A DNA stretch of 64,000 bases from JAAGZL01 sp050290785 (GCA_050290785.1 JBNKIR010000042.1:1-64000), one strand, 5' to 3'; positions 16,316 to 25,801 are shown, counted from the stretch's first letter. Made by a program: numbers and translations. The notes: generated from the letters alone by a model not told the origin.

Positions 16316-17524
16316 ATGCCTAGACAGGTAGTGATAACCGGGCTGGGTTCAATTTCAGCCTTGGGCCATAATGTAAGCGATTTTTGGAATGCAGTTAAGG
16401 ATGGCCGCTCCGGCATACGTCCATTACAGAATATTTCTACAGACCTGTTGACCACATCTATCGGTGCAGAAGTCAGTAATTTTATTCCAGAAGATCACAT
16501 ACCACCAAAAAATCTATCTCTATTTGATAGATTTTCACAATTTGCGTTTGTTGCAACAAATGAAGCAATCCAGGATGCATCGCTGGATCAGTCTCAATTA
16601 AGATCTGCCGCAGTGGTCCTAGGTACGTCATGTGGAGCTGAAAAGACATACGAAGATACGTATAGGCGTTTATATGTGGAAGGAAAATCACGTGCACACC
16701 CATTGACTGTTCCCAAAGCAATGCATAGTGCCGGGGTTAGCCAGATAAGTATGCATCACGGTATAGTTGGTCCAGTTTTTACTGTATCCAGTGCTTGTGC
16801 ATCATCAGCGCATGCTATTGTGCAATCTGCCTTAATGATAAGGTCCGGATTAGTGGATGTTGCTATAACAGGTGGCACTGAGGCCCCGTTTTCATTTGGT
16901 TTGTTGAAAGCATGGGAAGGACTGAAGATCTTTTCGCGTGATACATGCCGTCCGTTTTCTGAAGATAGAAGCGGATTGGTTTTGGGGGAGGGTGCAGGTG
17001 TTGTCATTTTGGAATCAATGGAACATGCCAGGAAACGACAAGCAGATATATATTGTGAGTTAGCTGGATTTGGGATGTCATCAGATGCTGGGCACATTAC
17101 TTCCCCTTCTGTAGATGGTGCAGCCATGGCTATGGAAGCGGCATTGCTTGATGCAAAGACTCTCCCGAATGAGATTGACTATATCAATGCACATGGTACT
17201 GGTACTCAAGCAAATGATGTGACCGAGACAGCGGCTATTACCAGAATATTTGGAGAGCATGCTGGTAAATTACCGGTATCGTCTACAAAATCCATGCATG
17301 GGCATCCACTGGGCGCATCAGGTGGTCTCGAACTGGTTGCGACTGTTAAAGCAATGCAGGAGAAGATTGTTCCTCCAACTGCTAATTTCACTAAAGCAGG
17401 TGAAGGTTGCAATTTGGATTATGTCCCTAATGTTGCCAGAGAAATGAAGATTAATGCAGCGATTTCTAATTCATTTGCTTTTGGCGGACTTAATGCGGTT
17501 ATAGTGGTTAAATTATTGGATTAG
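16316..17524 (+). CDS. Beta-ketoacyl-ACP synthase II (FabF-like)
   Basis: A 402-residue thiolase-fold condensing enzyme with the Cys-His-His triad intact: C161 in SSACASSA, H293 in NAHGTGTQAND and H330 in KSMHGHPLGASGG. It extends an acyl-ACP with malonyl-ACP. It begins 4 bases after the ACP gene. The general fabF normally sits beside fabD/fabG/acpP; here only an ACP is paired with it inside the rpf cluster, so a dedicated role in chain supply for a signal or other lipid is likely. Its stop is 21 bases from that of the converging radical SAM gene. Confidence 0.9.
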   Translation: MPRQVVITGLGSISALGHNVSDFWNAVKDGRSGIRPLQNISTDLLTTSIGAEVSNFIPEDHIPPKNLSLFDRFSQFAFVATNEAIQDASLDQSQLRSAAVVLGTSCGAEKTYEDTYRRLYVEGKSRAHPLTVPKAMHSAGVSQISMHHGIVGPVFTVSSACASSAHAIVQSALMIRSGLVDVAITGGTEAPFSFGLLKAWEGLKIFSRDTCRPFSEDRSGLVLGEGAGVVILESMEHARKRQADIYCELAGFGMSSDAGHITSPSVDGAAMAMEAALLDAKTLPNEIDYINAHGTGTQANDVTETAAITRIFGEHAGKLPVSSTKSMHGHPLGASGGLELVATVKAMQEKIVPPTANFTKAGEGCNLDYVPNVAREMKINAAISNSFAFGGLNAVIVVKLLD

Positions 17525-17545
17525 TCTCTTCTCGGTAATCTTTAA

Positions 17546-19024
17546 TTATTGGCTGCTTATAGATGGTAGCTGTAGATTATCTGGTAAAGGCGCTAACTCA
17601 ATAGCAAAGTATCTTCTTCTTAAGGCTATGTAGTCCTCATCTCTATCTATGTTCTTTTTTCTTGTACCCCCAGACATTGGATGCATATGTTGCTTTGCAT
17701 AATGCCTTAATGTAAGTATGGTTGTCTTGTCGGTGTCTGAAAGATGTCCGGATTTCAATAGGCCATTATAAAACTCCATATAGCAGCGATAAAGCAAATC
17801 AGACATTTTGCCGGATGTGATGTTTGGATGATTCCATGTGAGACACGTCGCATCATATCTGTCGATGTTATTTTCCACTAATAGTCCATCAGCTTTGTAT
17901 TCTTCATATTGGTCTGTACCTGGGATAGGGGTAAAGATGTAGAAAGATGACAAAGATGGGTTGAGTGTTAGGATGGCGTTAAGTTGCTCGGCGATAGATT
18001 CCTCTGTATCGCTTGGGAATCCGATGATGTTGGAAAAGTGTGATTGAATGCCGGACTCATTGCAGTGCTGTATTATCTTGTTATATGTGTCTGGTTTATT
18101 GTGAAACTTATTCATTTCCCTTAGGGTGCTTTTATTGAATGATTCGACCCCAATAAACATTTCATAGCATCCTGCTTTGCCTAGTAGATTTATAAAATCT
18201 GATTGTTGAGCCACCTGAGTATCGCATTGACAGAAAAAGGGGAGGGTAAGCCCAGACCTTATCATTTGTTCAAGCAGAGTTACTGCATCTCGGTATTTAT
18301 TGAAATTATCAGAAACAAACATAATGTACTGTATGCCTGCCTCTTTGGCATGTCTGATGTTTTCAAGAGTGCAATCAATTGGCGCATTGCGTAGTTGTCT
18401 TCCAGAGATTTTAATGACGGAGCAGTATTTGCAGTTATAGGGACATCCTCTTGCTGGGTAAAGCCCTAGTGATGGAAGTATGTAATGCTCTAAATCATCT
18501 TTATTAGGAAGCTTAACTATTGGACCTGTAATTGTGTCCGCCCAGCGCTTGTGCTCTCCATAAACTGGCCTTAGTTCCCCATTTATTGCATCATTCAAAA
18601 CTGTATCCCAAATAACTTCTGCCTCTGCTAGTGCAAAACTTACTCCGAGATTATGAAATTGAGTTGTATCACAAGTCATTGGATGGGGGCCGCCAATAAT
18701 GCAATGCTTAACTCCTTTATGGCGAGCAATGGCGGCTAGATCTAAAGCTCGATGAAATTGATGGGACTGTACTCCCACCAATGCAACAAGTGTTATGCTG
18801 TCCTGATCTGGGCTTGGTTGTAAAAGTTCAAAATAGTCTAAATTATTCTTAATGTATTCATCTACAATATGAGTGACAATTTGTACAGAGTCTATTTTGT
18901 TTGGGGTTAATCCTGCGATATGATACAGAGTGGCGTTAGGCATAAACCCGGTTTCAAACCTTTCTACATATCCATCAATACCATATTTGCTTGGCTTTAT
19001 AAGTACCACCTTAAGAGTGGTCAT
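17546..19024 (-). CDS. B12-binding radical SAM enzyme
   Basis: A 492-residue protein. Residues about 1-150 resemble a cobalamin-binding Rossmann domain (LVGVQSHQFHRALDLAAIARHKG, IIGGPHPMT), and 190-420 is a radical SAM core with the 4Fe-4S motif CPYNCKYC (C194, C198, C201). Such enzymes methylate unactivated carbons or rearrange lipids and other substrates. The ATG at 19024 follows GGGAAAG. It is the third gene of the rpfG operon, 18 bases after the kinase-less RpfC paralogue. A lipid-signal-modifying role follows only from context; substrate unknown. Confidence 0.88.
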   Translation of the reverse strand: MTTLKVVLIKPSKYGIDGYVERFETGFMPNATLYHIAGLTPNKIDSVQIVTHIVDEYIKNNLDYFELLQPSPDQDSITLVALVGVQSHQFHRALDLAAIARHKGVKHCIIGGPHPMTCDTTQFHNLGVSFALAEAEVIWDTVLNDAINGELRPVYGEHKRWADTITGPIVKLPNKDDLEHYILPSLGLYPARGCPYNCKYCSVIKISGRQLRNAPIDCTLENIRHAKEAGIQYIMFVSDNFNKYRDAVTLLEQMIRSGLTLPFFCQCDTQVAQQSDFINLLGKAGCYEMFIGVESFNKSTLREMNKFHNKPDTYNKIIQHCNESGIQSHFSNIIGFPSDTEESIAEQLNAILTLNPSLSSFYIFTPIPGTDQYEEYKADGLLVENNIDRYDATCLTWNHPNITSGKMSDLLYRCYMEFYNGLLKSGHLSDTDKTTILTLRHYAKQHMHPMSGGTRKKNIDRDEDYIALRRRYFAIELAPLPDNLQLPSISSQ

Positions 19025-19042
19025 AGTGCTTTCCCGTTAATA

Positions 19043-20875
19043 TTATTCGAGTTCTGATGCAGAGTTGTCTTGTTTGGCTGCGTAATTTTGTAAAGCATGC
19101 TTAGTCTTTTCAAGTGTGTCTTTAAGATCGCTTAATACTAAAGTGGCCTGTCCTTGAAATTCACTTTGATTAATCTGTAATGCGAATAGGCTGATCTTAT
19201 GCAGCTTTTCGGCGCCGAGATTACACGAGCTGTCTTTTAGAGCGTAAATTGAGTCCTTAAAGCTAGTAAAGCTATTATTGTTTATGGATAGTTCCAGTCT
19301 GGCTACTAATATTTCCATATCCTGATTGAATTTTGTGGTCAATTGACTAAGGAAATTTTTACTGGATGAAAGTTCCTCAAGCTGTATTAGGGTCTGTGTG
19401 TTAAGAATCTGATCGCCGCTGTTTCTGATTTGCGTCTCATTGATATGTGGTGGTTGCCAGTGTTTTTGTATGCTTTCCGCACGCTTTGCTTTGGATGATG
19501 CTATATCTGTGACAGTGATTAATATCTCATTCTGCTCTACTGGCCTTACCAGGATCGCATTTACCTCTGCATCTCTGCATTGGGAAAGAACCTCTGGGGT
19601 TGCCTCGTCTACCAGTGCAATGAATGGCATCCAGTCCTCATTGAGATATGTATAGTAATAAAGCCTTATGATTTCCTTGGCTTCAATCTCTGGCATTGTG
19701 AAATCAAGTATAACCAGATCAAACTGGTGAGTGTGCAGTGCGTCAAGTGTTTGAGATACATTCTCAACTGCATAAACTCTTTGTCCATTATGTTCCAGGG
19801 TGGCGCTGAAAGATTCCCTCTCTGTTTTATTTCCTACCGCTAGTAGGATATCCAGTGGTTGTTTTGTATTTGATTTGTACGAATAGTGATTAATGAAATG
19901 TGTAATATTTTTTCCGCTGGTTGTTTTAGTGTTATAAGTATGAATGGCGTCAAACAGGATGGTTTTATCAATTGGGGTCTTTAATAATGTTGTATATCCT
20001 GCAGCTAATAGTTGCTCCTTTTGTTTGGCTGAATGTTCTGGGGACAAATGTATAAGGTGGGTGTTGGATAAGCTGCTATCTAACCGGATATATTTGGCAA
20101 ACTGTACCGGGTCCATATCAAAATTTAACGAGTCAATAATGACTGTAGTGTATGCGTTACTGTCTTCAGCGTGGTTTACCAGTTCGGCAAAAGCCCTTAA
20201 AGAGCTGTTATGGATGTTGGCATCAATTCCCCACGAGTCAATATAGCTTTTTAACATATGCCGATCTTTACGATCGCTTGTAATTATAAGTAGTTTTAAA
20301 TTGCTTTGATCGTCTACATCGTTTTCATTGTCAATTCGGTGAATAGTGTTATTCGCAGATAGCGCTTCATTTTGTTTGTATAGGATTAGGGAGGTTAATA
20401 GTAGACCGCACAACAGTCCTAGCCCAAGATATATTTGTGAAGCCCAGTAACTGCTTAAATACAATGCGGTAGCAAAACCCAGTGAAGATAGAATGGTGCC
20501 TGTGAGCAGTCTATGATTCTGAGTTTTAATTCCGCTGTGTAGGATTATTAGATAATAGACTGCGCATAGGGGAGAGGTTGATTCGCCACCGAAGATTAGC
20601 AGTAGTGAAATTGCCAGTGTGTCAGTAAATATTGTGCAGTAGCTATATGTTGTACCTGCCAAGACATTTTTTCTGTTAAGCAGTGTCAGGAGTGTAGTGA
20701 GCAGAAGATATCCTGCGGTAATGATCAAGATTGGGTCGGCGCTCGCAATACTAAGGCTATTGCCATTTAGCCAAGATGTAATCAGTAGTACAGATATAGC
20801 TGCAAAAATCCGCATCCAGTACGCGCGATATCTATCAAATCGATGACGTATTTTATTCGCGTAGGATATTTGCAA
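19043..20875 (-). CDS. Kinase-less RpfC paralogue: 5-TM sensor, two degenerate receivers, degenerate HPt
   Basis: A 610-residue protein laid out like RpfC without its HisKA and HATPase domains. Residues 20-165 form the RpfC-like membrane input region. A receiver-like domain (about 192-312) keeps an Asp (D248) and a KTP. A second (about 340-455) keeps D391 in LVILDFTMPE but has lost the acidic pair at its start, and its conserved Lys is R444. The HPt-like tail (500-600) has YALKDSS where RpfC has HALKGSS, so the phospho-histidine is Tyr544. It starts at TTG 20875 with GGAGG 8 bases upstream and lies between rpfG and the radical SAM gene in one operon. A non-catalytic DSF-binding regulator is plausible. 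Confidence 0.85.
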   Translation of the reverse strand: MQISYANKIRHRFDRYRAYWMRIFAAISVLLITSWLNGNSLSIASADPILIITAGYLLLTTLLTLLNRKNVLAGTTYSYCTIFTDTLAISLLLIFGGESTSPLCAVYYLIILHSGIKTQNHRLLTGTILSSLGFATALYLSSYWASQIYLGLGLLCGLLLTSLILYKQNEALSANNTIHRIDNENDVDDQSNLKLLIITSDRKDRHMLKSYIDSWGIDANIHNSSLRAFAELVNHAEDSNAYTTVIIDSLNFDMDPVQFAKYIRLDSSLSNTHLIHLSPEHSAKQKEQLLAAGYTTLLKTPIDKTILFDAIHTYNTKTTSGKNITHFINHYSYKSNTKQPLDILLAVGNKTERESFSATLEHNGQRVYAVENVSQTLDALHTHQFDLVILDFTMPEIEAKEIIRLYYYTYLNEDWMPFIALVDEATPEVLSQCRDAEVNAILVRPVEQNEILITVTDIASSKAKRAESIQKHWQPPHINETQIRNSGDQILNTQTLIQLEELSSSKNFLSQLTTKFNQDMEILVARLELSINNNSFTSFKDSIYALKDSSCNLGAEKLHKISLFALQINQSEFQGQATLVLSDLKDTLEKTKHALQNYAAKQDNSASELE

Positions 20876-20911
20876 CTCTTATGCCTCCATACCAGGGAAA
20901 AACCAACGATT

Positions 20912-21970
20912 CTAGCTTTTTAATTGTTTCGGTTGGTCAGGCCACTGGTTGTGGATTGCAAGTATGTCAGATATTCGACTAAAGAATGCATCTATACAGT
21001 CAGGATCCATGTGTTTTTCTCTCTGTTCCTTAATATAGTCCAGGGCCTTATCGATACTCCATGGCTTCTTATAGGGGCGCTCTGATAGTAGGGCGTCGAA
21101 TACATCCGCCACGGCTACAATGCGTGCCTCTATGGGGATGTTGTTGCCGCTTATATTATGTGGGTAGCCGGTGCCGTCGTATTTCTCATGATGGGCAAGG
21201 GCGATGACTGCCCCGGTTTGCAGGTAATCTGATGGGCTATCTCTGAGAATTTCATACCCAATAGTGGTGTGGGTCTGAATTATCTTCATCTCTTCCGGGG
21301 TAAGTTTGCCAGGTTTCAGAAGGATGTGATCTGGGATGCCAATCTTACCGATGTCGTGCATCGGTGCCGCATGTCTTATCGTGTTGCATTTTGCTTCGTT
21401 AAAACCAAGCTCTTCTGCAATGATGGTGGCATACTGGGACATCCTGGTGACGTGTACTCCGGTCTCTTCGTCACGGTATTCGCCGGCCCGGGCCAATCGC
21501 AGCAGAGTTTCTTTTTCCCTTTGTTCGATGTCAGCGGTCTTTTGGTTTATCTCCTGTTCCAGCAGGCATGCACGATCTTTTATTATTGCCTGCTGGCGGC
21601 GTAATTTTAAGAGGTTGCGGCACCTTGCCTTGCATTCGTAGTGGTCAAAAGGTTTGATAAGAAAGTCCGTAGCACCGGCCTCCAGTGCGCGATAGCGCAC
21701 TGTTTTTTCATTCATACAGGTGATCACTACTACTGGCACATCTGAGCACGATGGTATCTGGCGTAGCCAATGGGTGAATTCGACGCCATCCATATTCGGC
21801 ATCTTGTAGTCGGTAATAACCAGATCATGAGGATTATGTTTTGCCCAATCCAATGCTACTACCGGATCGGCGAAGGATTCTATGTGGATGTCTGCATCGA
21901 TTGATTGAATCAGCTCTTCTAGAATCATGCGGCTGACTGATTGATCATCCAGTATAAGGACTGTCGACAT
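20912..21970 (-). CDS. rpfG: RpfG-type response regulator, c-di-GMP phosphodiesterase
   Basis: A 352-residue protein: receiver domain 1-125 with D54 (LVITDYKMP) and K106 (IKPFD), a short coiled linker (about 130-155), then an HD-GYP domain with HDIGKIGIPDHILLKPG (HD at 205-206), HHEKYDGTGYP (260-270) and VADVFDAL. The complete motifs predict hydrolysis of c-di-GMP, controlled by phosphotransfer from RpfC. The ATG at 21970 follows AGAGGT. It is the first gene of a three-gene operon with the kinase-less RpfC paralogue and the radical SAM enzyme. Confidence 0.93.
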   Translation of the reverse strand: MSTVLILDDQSVSRMILEELIQSIDADIHIESFADPVVALDWAKHNPHDLVITDYKMPNMDGVEFTHWLRQIPSCSDVPVVVITCMNEKTVRYRALEAGATDFLIKPFDHYECKARCRNLLKLRRQQAIIKDRACLLEQEINQKTADIEQREKETLLRLARAGEYRDEETGVHVTRMSQYATIIAEELGFNEAKCNTIRHAAPMHDIGKIGIPDHILLKPGKLTPEEMKIIQTHTTIGYEILRDSPSDYLQTGAVIALAHHEKYDGTGYPHNISGNNIPIEARIVAVADVFDALLSERPYKKPWSIDKALDYIKEQREKHMDPDCIDAFFSRISDILAIHNQWPDQPKQLKS

Positions 21971-22306
21971 AATTACCTCTGGTTCAATTCCAGCATTCAC
22001 TTAGCCGATAAAAATCAGAACTTACCATAAGTTTTAATCGTAAGCTACTAACCGCAAAGAAAATGATCATAAAACAATAGTTGGTTTTCTATATGATCTC
22101 CAATAAGCAGTCAAGAAGGCATGAGCTACGCTCTTATTTGATCTGGATAGATAAAGTCAAAAATCCATAGGACAGCGTGGCAATCCTATCCTGCCTGCTT
22201 ATTGATCAGGTCATTGTTTAGCGGCAGTTGCAGGTAAGACTTTAATAAATATGTATATTATGGGAACTAAAAGACTGATAGATATCATATTTCCACTGAT
22301 CTGAAT
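21971..22306. other. Intergenic region upstream of rpfG
   Basis: About 336 bases between rpfG and the end of thrH. It must hold the rpfG operon promoter. I see no coding frame with a recognisable signature and no strong terminator for thrH. The AT content falls back toward the chromosome average here. Confidence 0.4.
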
Positions 22307-22924
22307 CTATCTCTTCAGATCTCTGTTACTCGCCGTCATGAAGGCGGAGCGAAAATCATCGTAGTTGGTCACCACCGGGTATTGTGGAAATTCGTCGATC
22401 ACATTCTGGGGTGGACGGAACAGGATGCCCCTGTCCGCTTCCTCCAGCATGCTGGTGTCATTGTAGGAGTCGCCAGCAGCAATCACTCTGTAATTCAGTG
22501 ACTTGAATGCCTTTACTGATTGGCGTTTGGGATCTTTCTGGCGTAGATGATAGTCGGTTACAAAGCCGTTCTGATCCACGCTGAGTTTATGGCAGAGCAG
22601 TGTGGGGTAGCCGAGTTGACGCATCATGGGGGCGGCAAACTCATAGAAGGTATCGGATAGGATGACTACCTGAAATCTCTCCCTTAGCCAGTCGATGAAC
22701 TCTCTGGCCCCTTCAAGAGGACCCATACCGTCGATCACCTCCTGAATATCCGGTAGGCCCAGTTTGTGTTGTTCTAATATCTTGAGGCGCTGGCGCATGA
22801 GTACGTCATAGTCCGGGATATCGCGCGTGGTGGCCCGCAACTCATCTATACCGGTTCGTTCGGCAAAGTTTATCCAGATCTCAGGGATCAGAACCCCTTC
22901 CAGGTCAAGGCACGCGATCTCCAC
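22307..22924 (-). CDS. thrH: Bifunctional phosphoserine phosphatase/homoserine phosphotransferase ThrH
   Basis: A 205-residue HAD-superfamily enzyme, the same length and nearly the same N-terminus (MEIACLDLEGVL) as Pseudomonas ThrH. The motifs are DLEG at 7-10, ILSDTFYEF in the middle and AAGDSYNDT near 150. ThrH dephosphorylates phosphoserine and can pass the phosphate to homoserine. Translation starts at GTG 22924, which has GAGGAG 4 bases upstream. It stands alone between the rpf locus and prfB. Confidence 0.93.
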   Translation of the reverse strand: MEIACLDLEGVLIPEIWINFAERTGIDELRATTRDIPDYDVLMRQRLKILEQHKLGLPDIQEVIDGMGPLEGAREFIDWLRERFQVVILSDTFYEFAAPMMRQLGYPTLLCHKLSVDQNGFVTDYHLRQKDPKRQSVKAFKSLNYRVIAAGDSYNDTSMLEEADRGILFRPPQNVIDEFPQYPVVTNYDDFRSAFMTASNRDLKR

Positions 22925-23148
22925 ACTCTACTCCTCATGCTGTTTTTATATATTTTCGAAGGATGAAGGATACTATACCTTGCCCCCTCGTGGCAGATTT
23001 CTTGAGCATCTTCGGCTACAGTTTTCACGCGCCTCCCATCTAGTGTAAAATTCGCGGCTTGTCTTAACGGTCTCCATAATCAATATGACGACAGACCTGG
23101 TGTCTGCGAAATCGGATATCATGTGGTGATTCCGACATGGGGTAGGAA

Positions 23149-24247
23149 ATGCAGGATATAAACCCGATAACTAATAAAATCAACGACTTGCTTGGGCGTA
23201 GTGACTCCCTTAGGGGGTATCTTTGACTATGAAGGCAAGAAAGAGCGCCTGACCGAAGTCTTGCGCGAGTTGGAAGATCCAGATGTGTGGAGTGATCAGG
23301 ATCGTGCCCAGTCCCTGGGGAAAGAGCGCTCTACCCTGGAAATGGTGGTATTGACCCTGGAACAGCTGGGTTCCGGTCTGGCAGATGCCTCTGACCTGCT
23401 GGAGATGGCGGTGGAAGAGGGGGATGAGGACACGGTAAATAGTCTGGTTGCTGACCTGGGTGGCTATGAGAAACAGGTATCTGATCTGGAATTTCGTCGC
23501 ATGTTTTCCGGGACGATGGATGCGAATAACGCATTTCTGGATATCCAGTCCGGTTCCGGTGGGACCGAGGCCCAGGACTGGGCGGAGATGCTGCTTCGGA
23601 TGTATCTGCGCTGGGGTGAGGCCAGGGGCTTCAAGACGGAGCTGATGGAGTGTTCAGCCGGTGAAGTGGCTGGCATCAAATCGGCTACCATCAGGTTTGA
23701 AGGCGATTACGCATTCGGTTGGCTGCGTACCGAGACAGGTGTGCATCGACTGGTGCGCAAATCTCCATTCGATTCCGGCAACCGGCGTCACACCTCTTTT
23801 GCCGCAGTGTTTGTATCACCAGAGATCGACGACTCTATTGAGGTCGATATCAATCCTGCCGATGTCAGAACCGATACCTATCGTGCCTCCGGAGCCGGTG
23901 GTCAGCATGTTAATAAGACAGATTCTGCTGTACGTCTGACGCATGTTCCAACAGGTATCGTGGTACAGTGCCAGAATGACCGTTCCCAGCACAAGAACCG
24001 CGATCAGGCCTGGAAGCAGCTAAAGGCCAAGCTATATGAACTGGAGATCCAGAAGCGTAGTGCGGATCAGCAGGTTTTGGAGGATTCCAAGTCAGATATT
24101 GGCTGGGGTAGCCAGATCAGGTCCTATGTCCTGGATCAATCCAGAATCAAGGATCTGCGTACCAATGTTGAGACCGGTAACACCCAGGCGGTGCTGGATG
24201 GAGGGCTGGATATGTTCATCGAGGCCAGTCTCAAGAGCGGCCTGTAA
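23149..24247 (+). CDS. prfB: Peptide chain release factor 2, with programmed +1 frameshift
   Basis: The 25-codon first frame starts at ATG 23149 and reaches an in-frame TGA at 23224. The site AGGGGGTATCTTTGAC has the internal Shine-Dalgarno-like AGGGGG three bases before CTT-TGA, the classic autoregulatory RF2 frameshift. Skipping T23224 gives a 365-residue protein, the normal RF2 length. RF2 landmarks are SPF in KSPFDSG (stop-codon recognition) and GGQ in GAGGQHVNKT (peptidyl-tRNA hydrolysis). RF2 reads UGA and UAA, so low RF2 raises frameshifting and restores its level. lysS follows after 60 bases. Confidence 0.96.
23206..23226 (+). promoter_or_regulatory. RF2 programmed frameshift signal
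   Basis: AGGGGG at 23211-23216, spacer TATC, then slippery CTT (23221-23223) and TGA followed by C. The poor UGA-C context and close upstream pairing with 16S rRNA drive the +1 shift. It matches the site known in most bacterial prfB genes. Confidence 0.95.
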
Positions 24248-24307
24248 TCCTGACGAGACAAATAGAATTAGCTTAACGAATTTCACCAAAATTAAAGATT
24301 ATCTAAT

Positions 24308-25798
24308 ATGTCTGAACAACTTGACGAAAATAAATTGATTGCCCTGCGCCGCGAGAAACTCGCAGCACTGCGTGAGCAGGGTAACGCCTTCCCTAATGAT
24401 TTCCGCCGTAACGTGGTGGCCGGTGAGCTACACGCTGAGTATGGGGAGAAAAACGATGAGGAACTGGAGGCACTCGGTGTTCGGGTGAATGTCGCCGGTC
24501 GTCTGATGAGCCGCCGCATCATGGGTAAAGCCAGTTTTGCCCATATGCAGGATATGTCCGGACGTATTCAGCTCTTTGTTCAGCGCGATAACCTGCCGGA
24601 AGGGGTGTATGCGGAATTTAAAAAGGGTTGGGATATCGGGGATATCGTAGGTGCGGAAGGGCAGCTGTTCAAGACCAAGACGGGAGAGCTGTCGGTTAGG
24701 GTGGATGAGATCCGTCTGCTTACCAAATCTCTGCGCCCACTGCCGGAGAAGTTCCACGGGCTTACCGATCAGGAGCAACGTTATCGTCAGCGCTATCTAG
24801 ATCTGATCATGAATGAGGCGGTCAGGGATACCTTCCGTGTCCGCACCAATGTGGTCCAGTTTATTCGCAACTATCTGAATATGAAAGGTTTCCTTGAGGT
24901 GGAGACCCCTATGATGCAGGTGATCCCTGGCGGTGCCGCGGCCCGTCCGTTTATCACCAAACATAATGCGCTGGATATGGATCTGTTTTTGCGTATTGCG
25001 CCGGAACTCTATCTCAAGCGTCTGGTGGTGGGCGGATTTGAAAAGGTCTACGAGATAAACCGCAATTTCCGGAATGAAGGGCTGTCCACCAGGCATAACC
25101 CGGAGTTCACCATGCTGGAGTTCTACGAGGCCTATGCCGATTTCAATGATCTGATGGATCTCACAGAGGATATGTTGCGCTCTCTGGCACAGGAGATCCT
25201 GGGCACAACCACCATCGTCTATCAGGGTGATGAGTATGATTTTGGCAGGCCTTTCCATCGTATGACGGTCAAGGAGTCCATACTCCATTTTAACTCGGAT
25301 ATAACTTCAGATGAGCTGGATGATATCGGCTCCGCCAAGGCCATCGCCGAGCGTCTGGAGATCCCGTTGAAAGAGAGCTATGGTCTGGGCAAGATTCAGA
25401 TCGAGATATTCGAGAAGACGGTAGAAGACAGGTTGATGCACCCAACCTTCATCACCGCCTATCCTACAGAGGTCTCACCACTGGCTCGACGTAATGATGA
25501 CGACCCGTTTGTTACGGACCGCTTTGAATTCTTTGTCGGTGGGCGTGAGATCGCAAATGGGTTTTCCGAGTTGAATGATGCTGAGGATCAGGCGGAACGT
25601 TTTCGTCAGCAGGTCCAGGATAAAGAGGCAGGTGACATGGAGGCGATGCACTTTGATGCCGATTATGTGCGTGCCTTGGAACATGGTCTGCCGCCAACAG
25701 CGGGTGAGGGCATAGGTATTGATCGTCTGGTGATGTTGTTTACCGATTCGCCATCAATAAGGGATGTTCTGCTGTTTCCGCATATGCGACCTGAGTAG
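24308..25798 (+). CDS. lysS: Lysyl-tRNA synthetase, class II
   Basis: A 496-residue class II synthetase: N-terminal OB-fold anticodon-binding domain (about 60-160), then the catalytic domain with motif 2 (FRNEGLSTRHNPEFTMLEFYEAY) and motif 3 (GEGIGIDRLVMLFTDSPSIRDV). It charges tRNA-Lys. It is downstream of prfB, the same pairing as in many gammaproteobacteria. Its stop lies only 4 bases from that of the converging HD-GYP gene. Confidence 0.97.
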   Translation: MSEQLDENKLIALRREKLAALREQGNAFPNDFRRNVVAGELHAEYGEKNDEELEALGVRVNVAGRLMSRRIMGKASFAHMQDMSGRIQLFVQRDNLPEGVYAEFKKGWDIGDIVGAEGQLFKTKTGELSVRVDEIRLLTKSLRPLPEKFHGLTDQEQRYRQRYLDLIMNEAVRDTFRVRTNVVQFIRNYLNMKGFLEVETPMMQVIPGGAAARPFITKHNALDMDLFLRIAPELYLKRLVVGGFEKVYEINRNFRNEGLSTRHNPEFTMLEFYEAYADFNDLMDLTEDMLRSLAQEILGTTTIVYQGDEYDFGRPFHRMTVKESILHFNSDITSDELDDIGSAKAIAERLEIPLKESYGLGKIQIEIFEKTVEDRLMHPTFITAYPTEVSPLARRNDDDPFVTDRFEFFVGGREIANGFSELNDAEDQAERFRQQVQDKEAGDMEAMHFDADYVRALEHGLPPTAGEGIGIDRLVMLFTDSPSIRDVLLFPHMRPE

Positions 25799-25801
25799 CA
25801 C

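Noticed and set aside
23186..23223. A separate prfB start upstream of the second frame
   Set aside because: The frame before the shift site is explained by the conserved RF2 programmed frameshift starting at ATG 23149.
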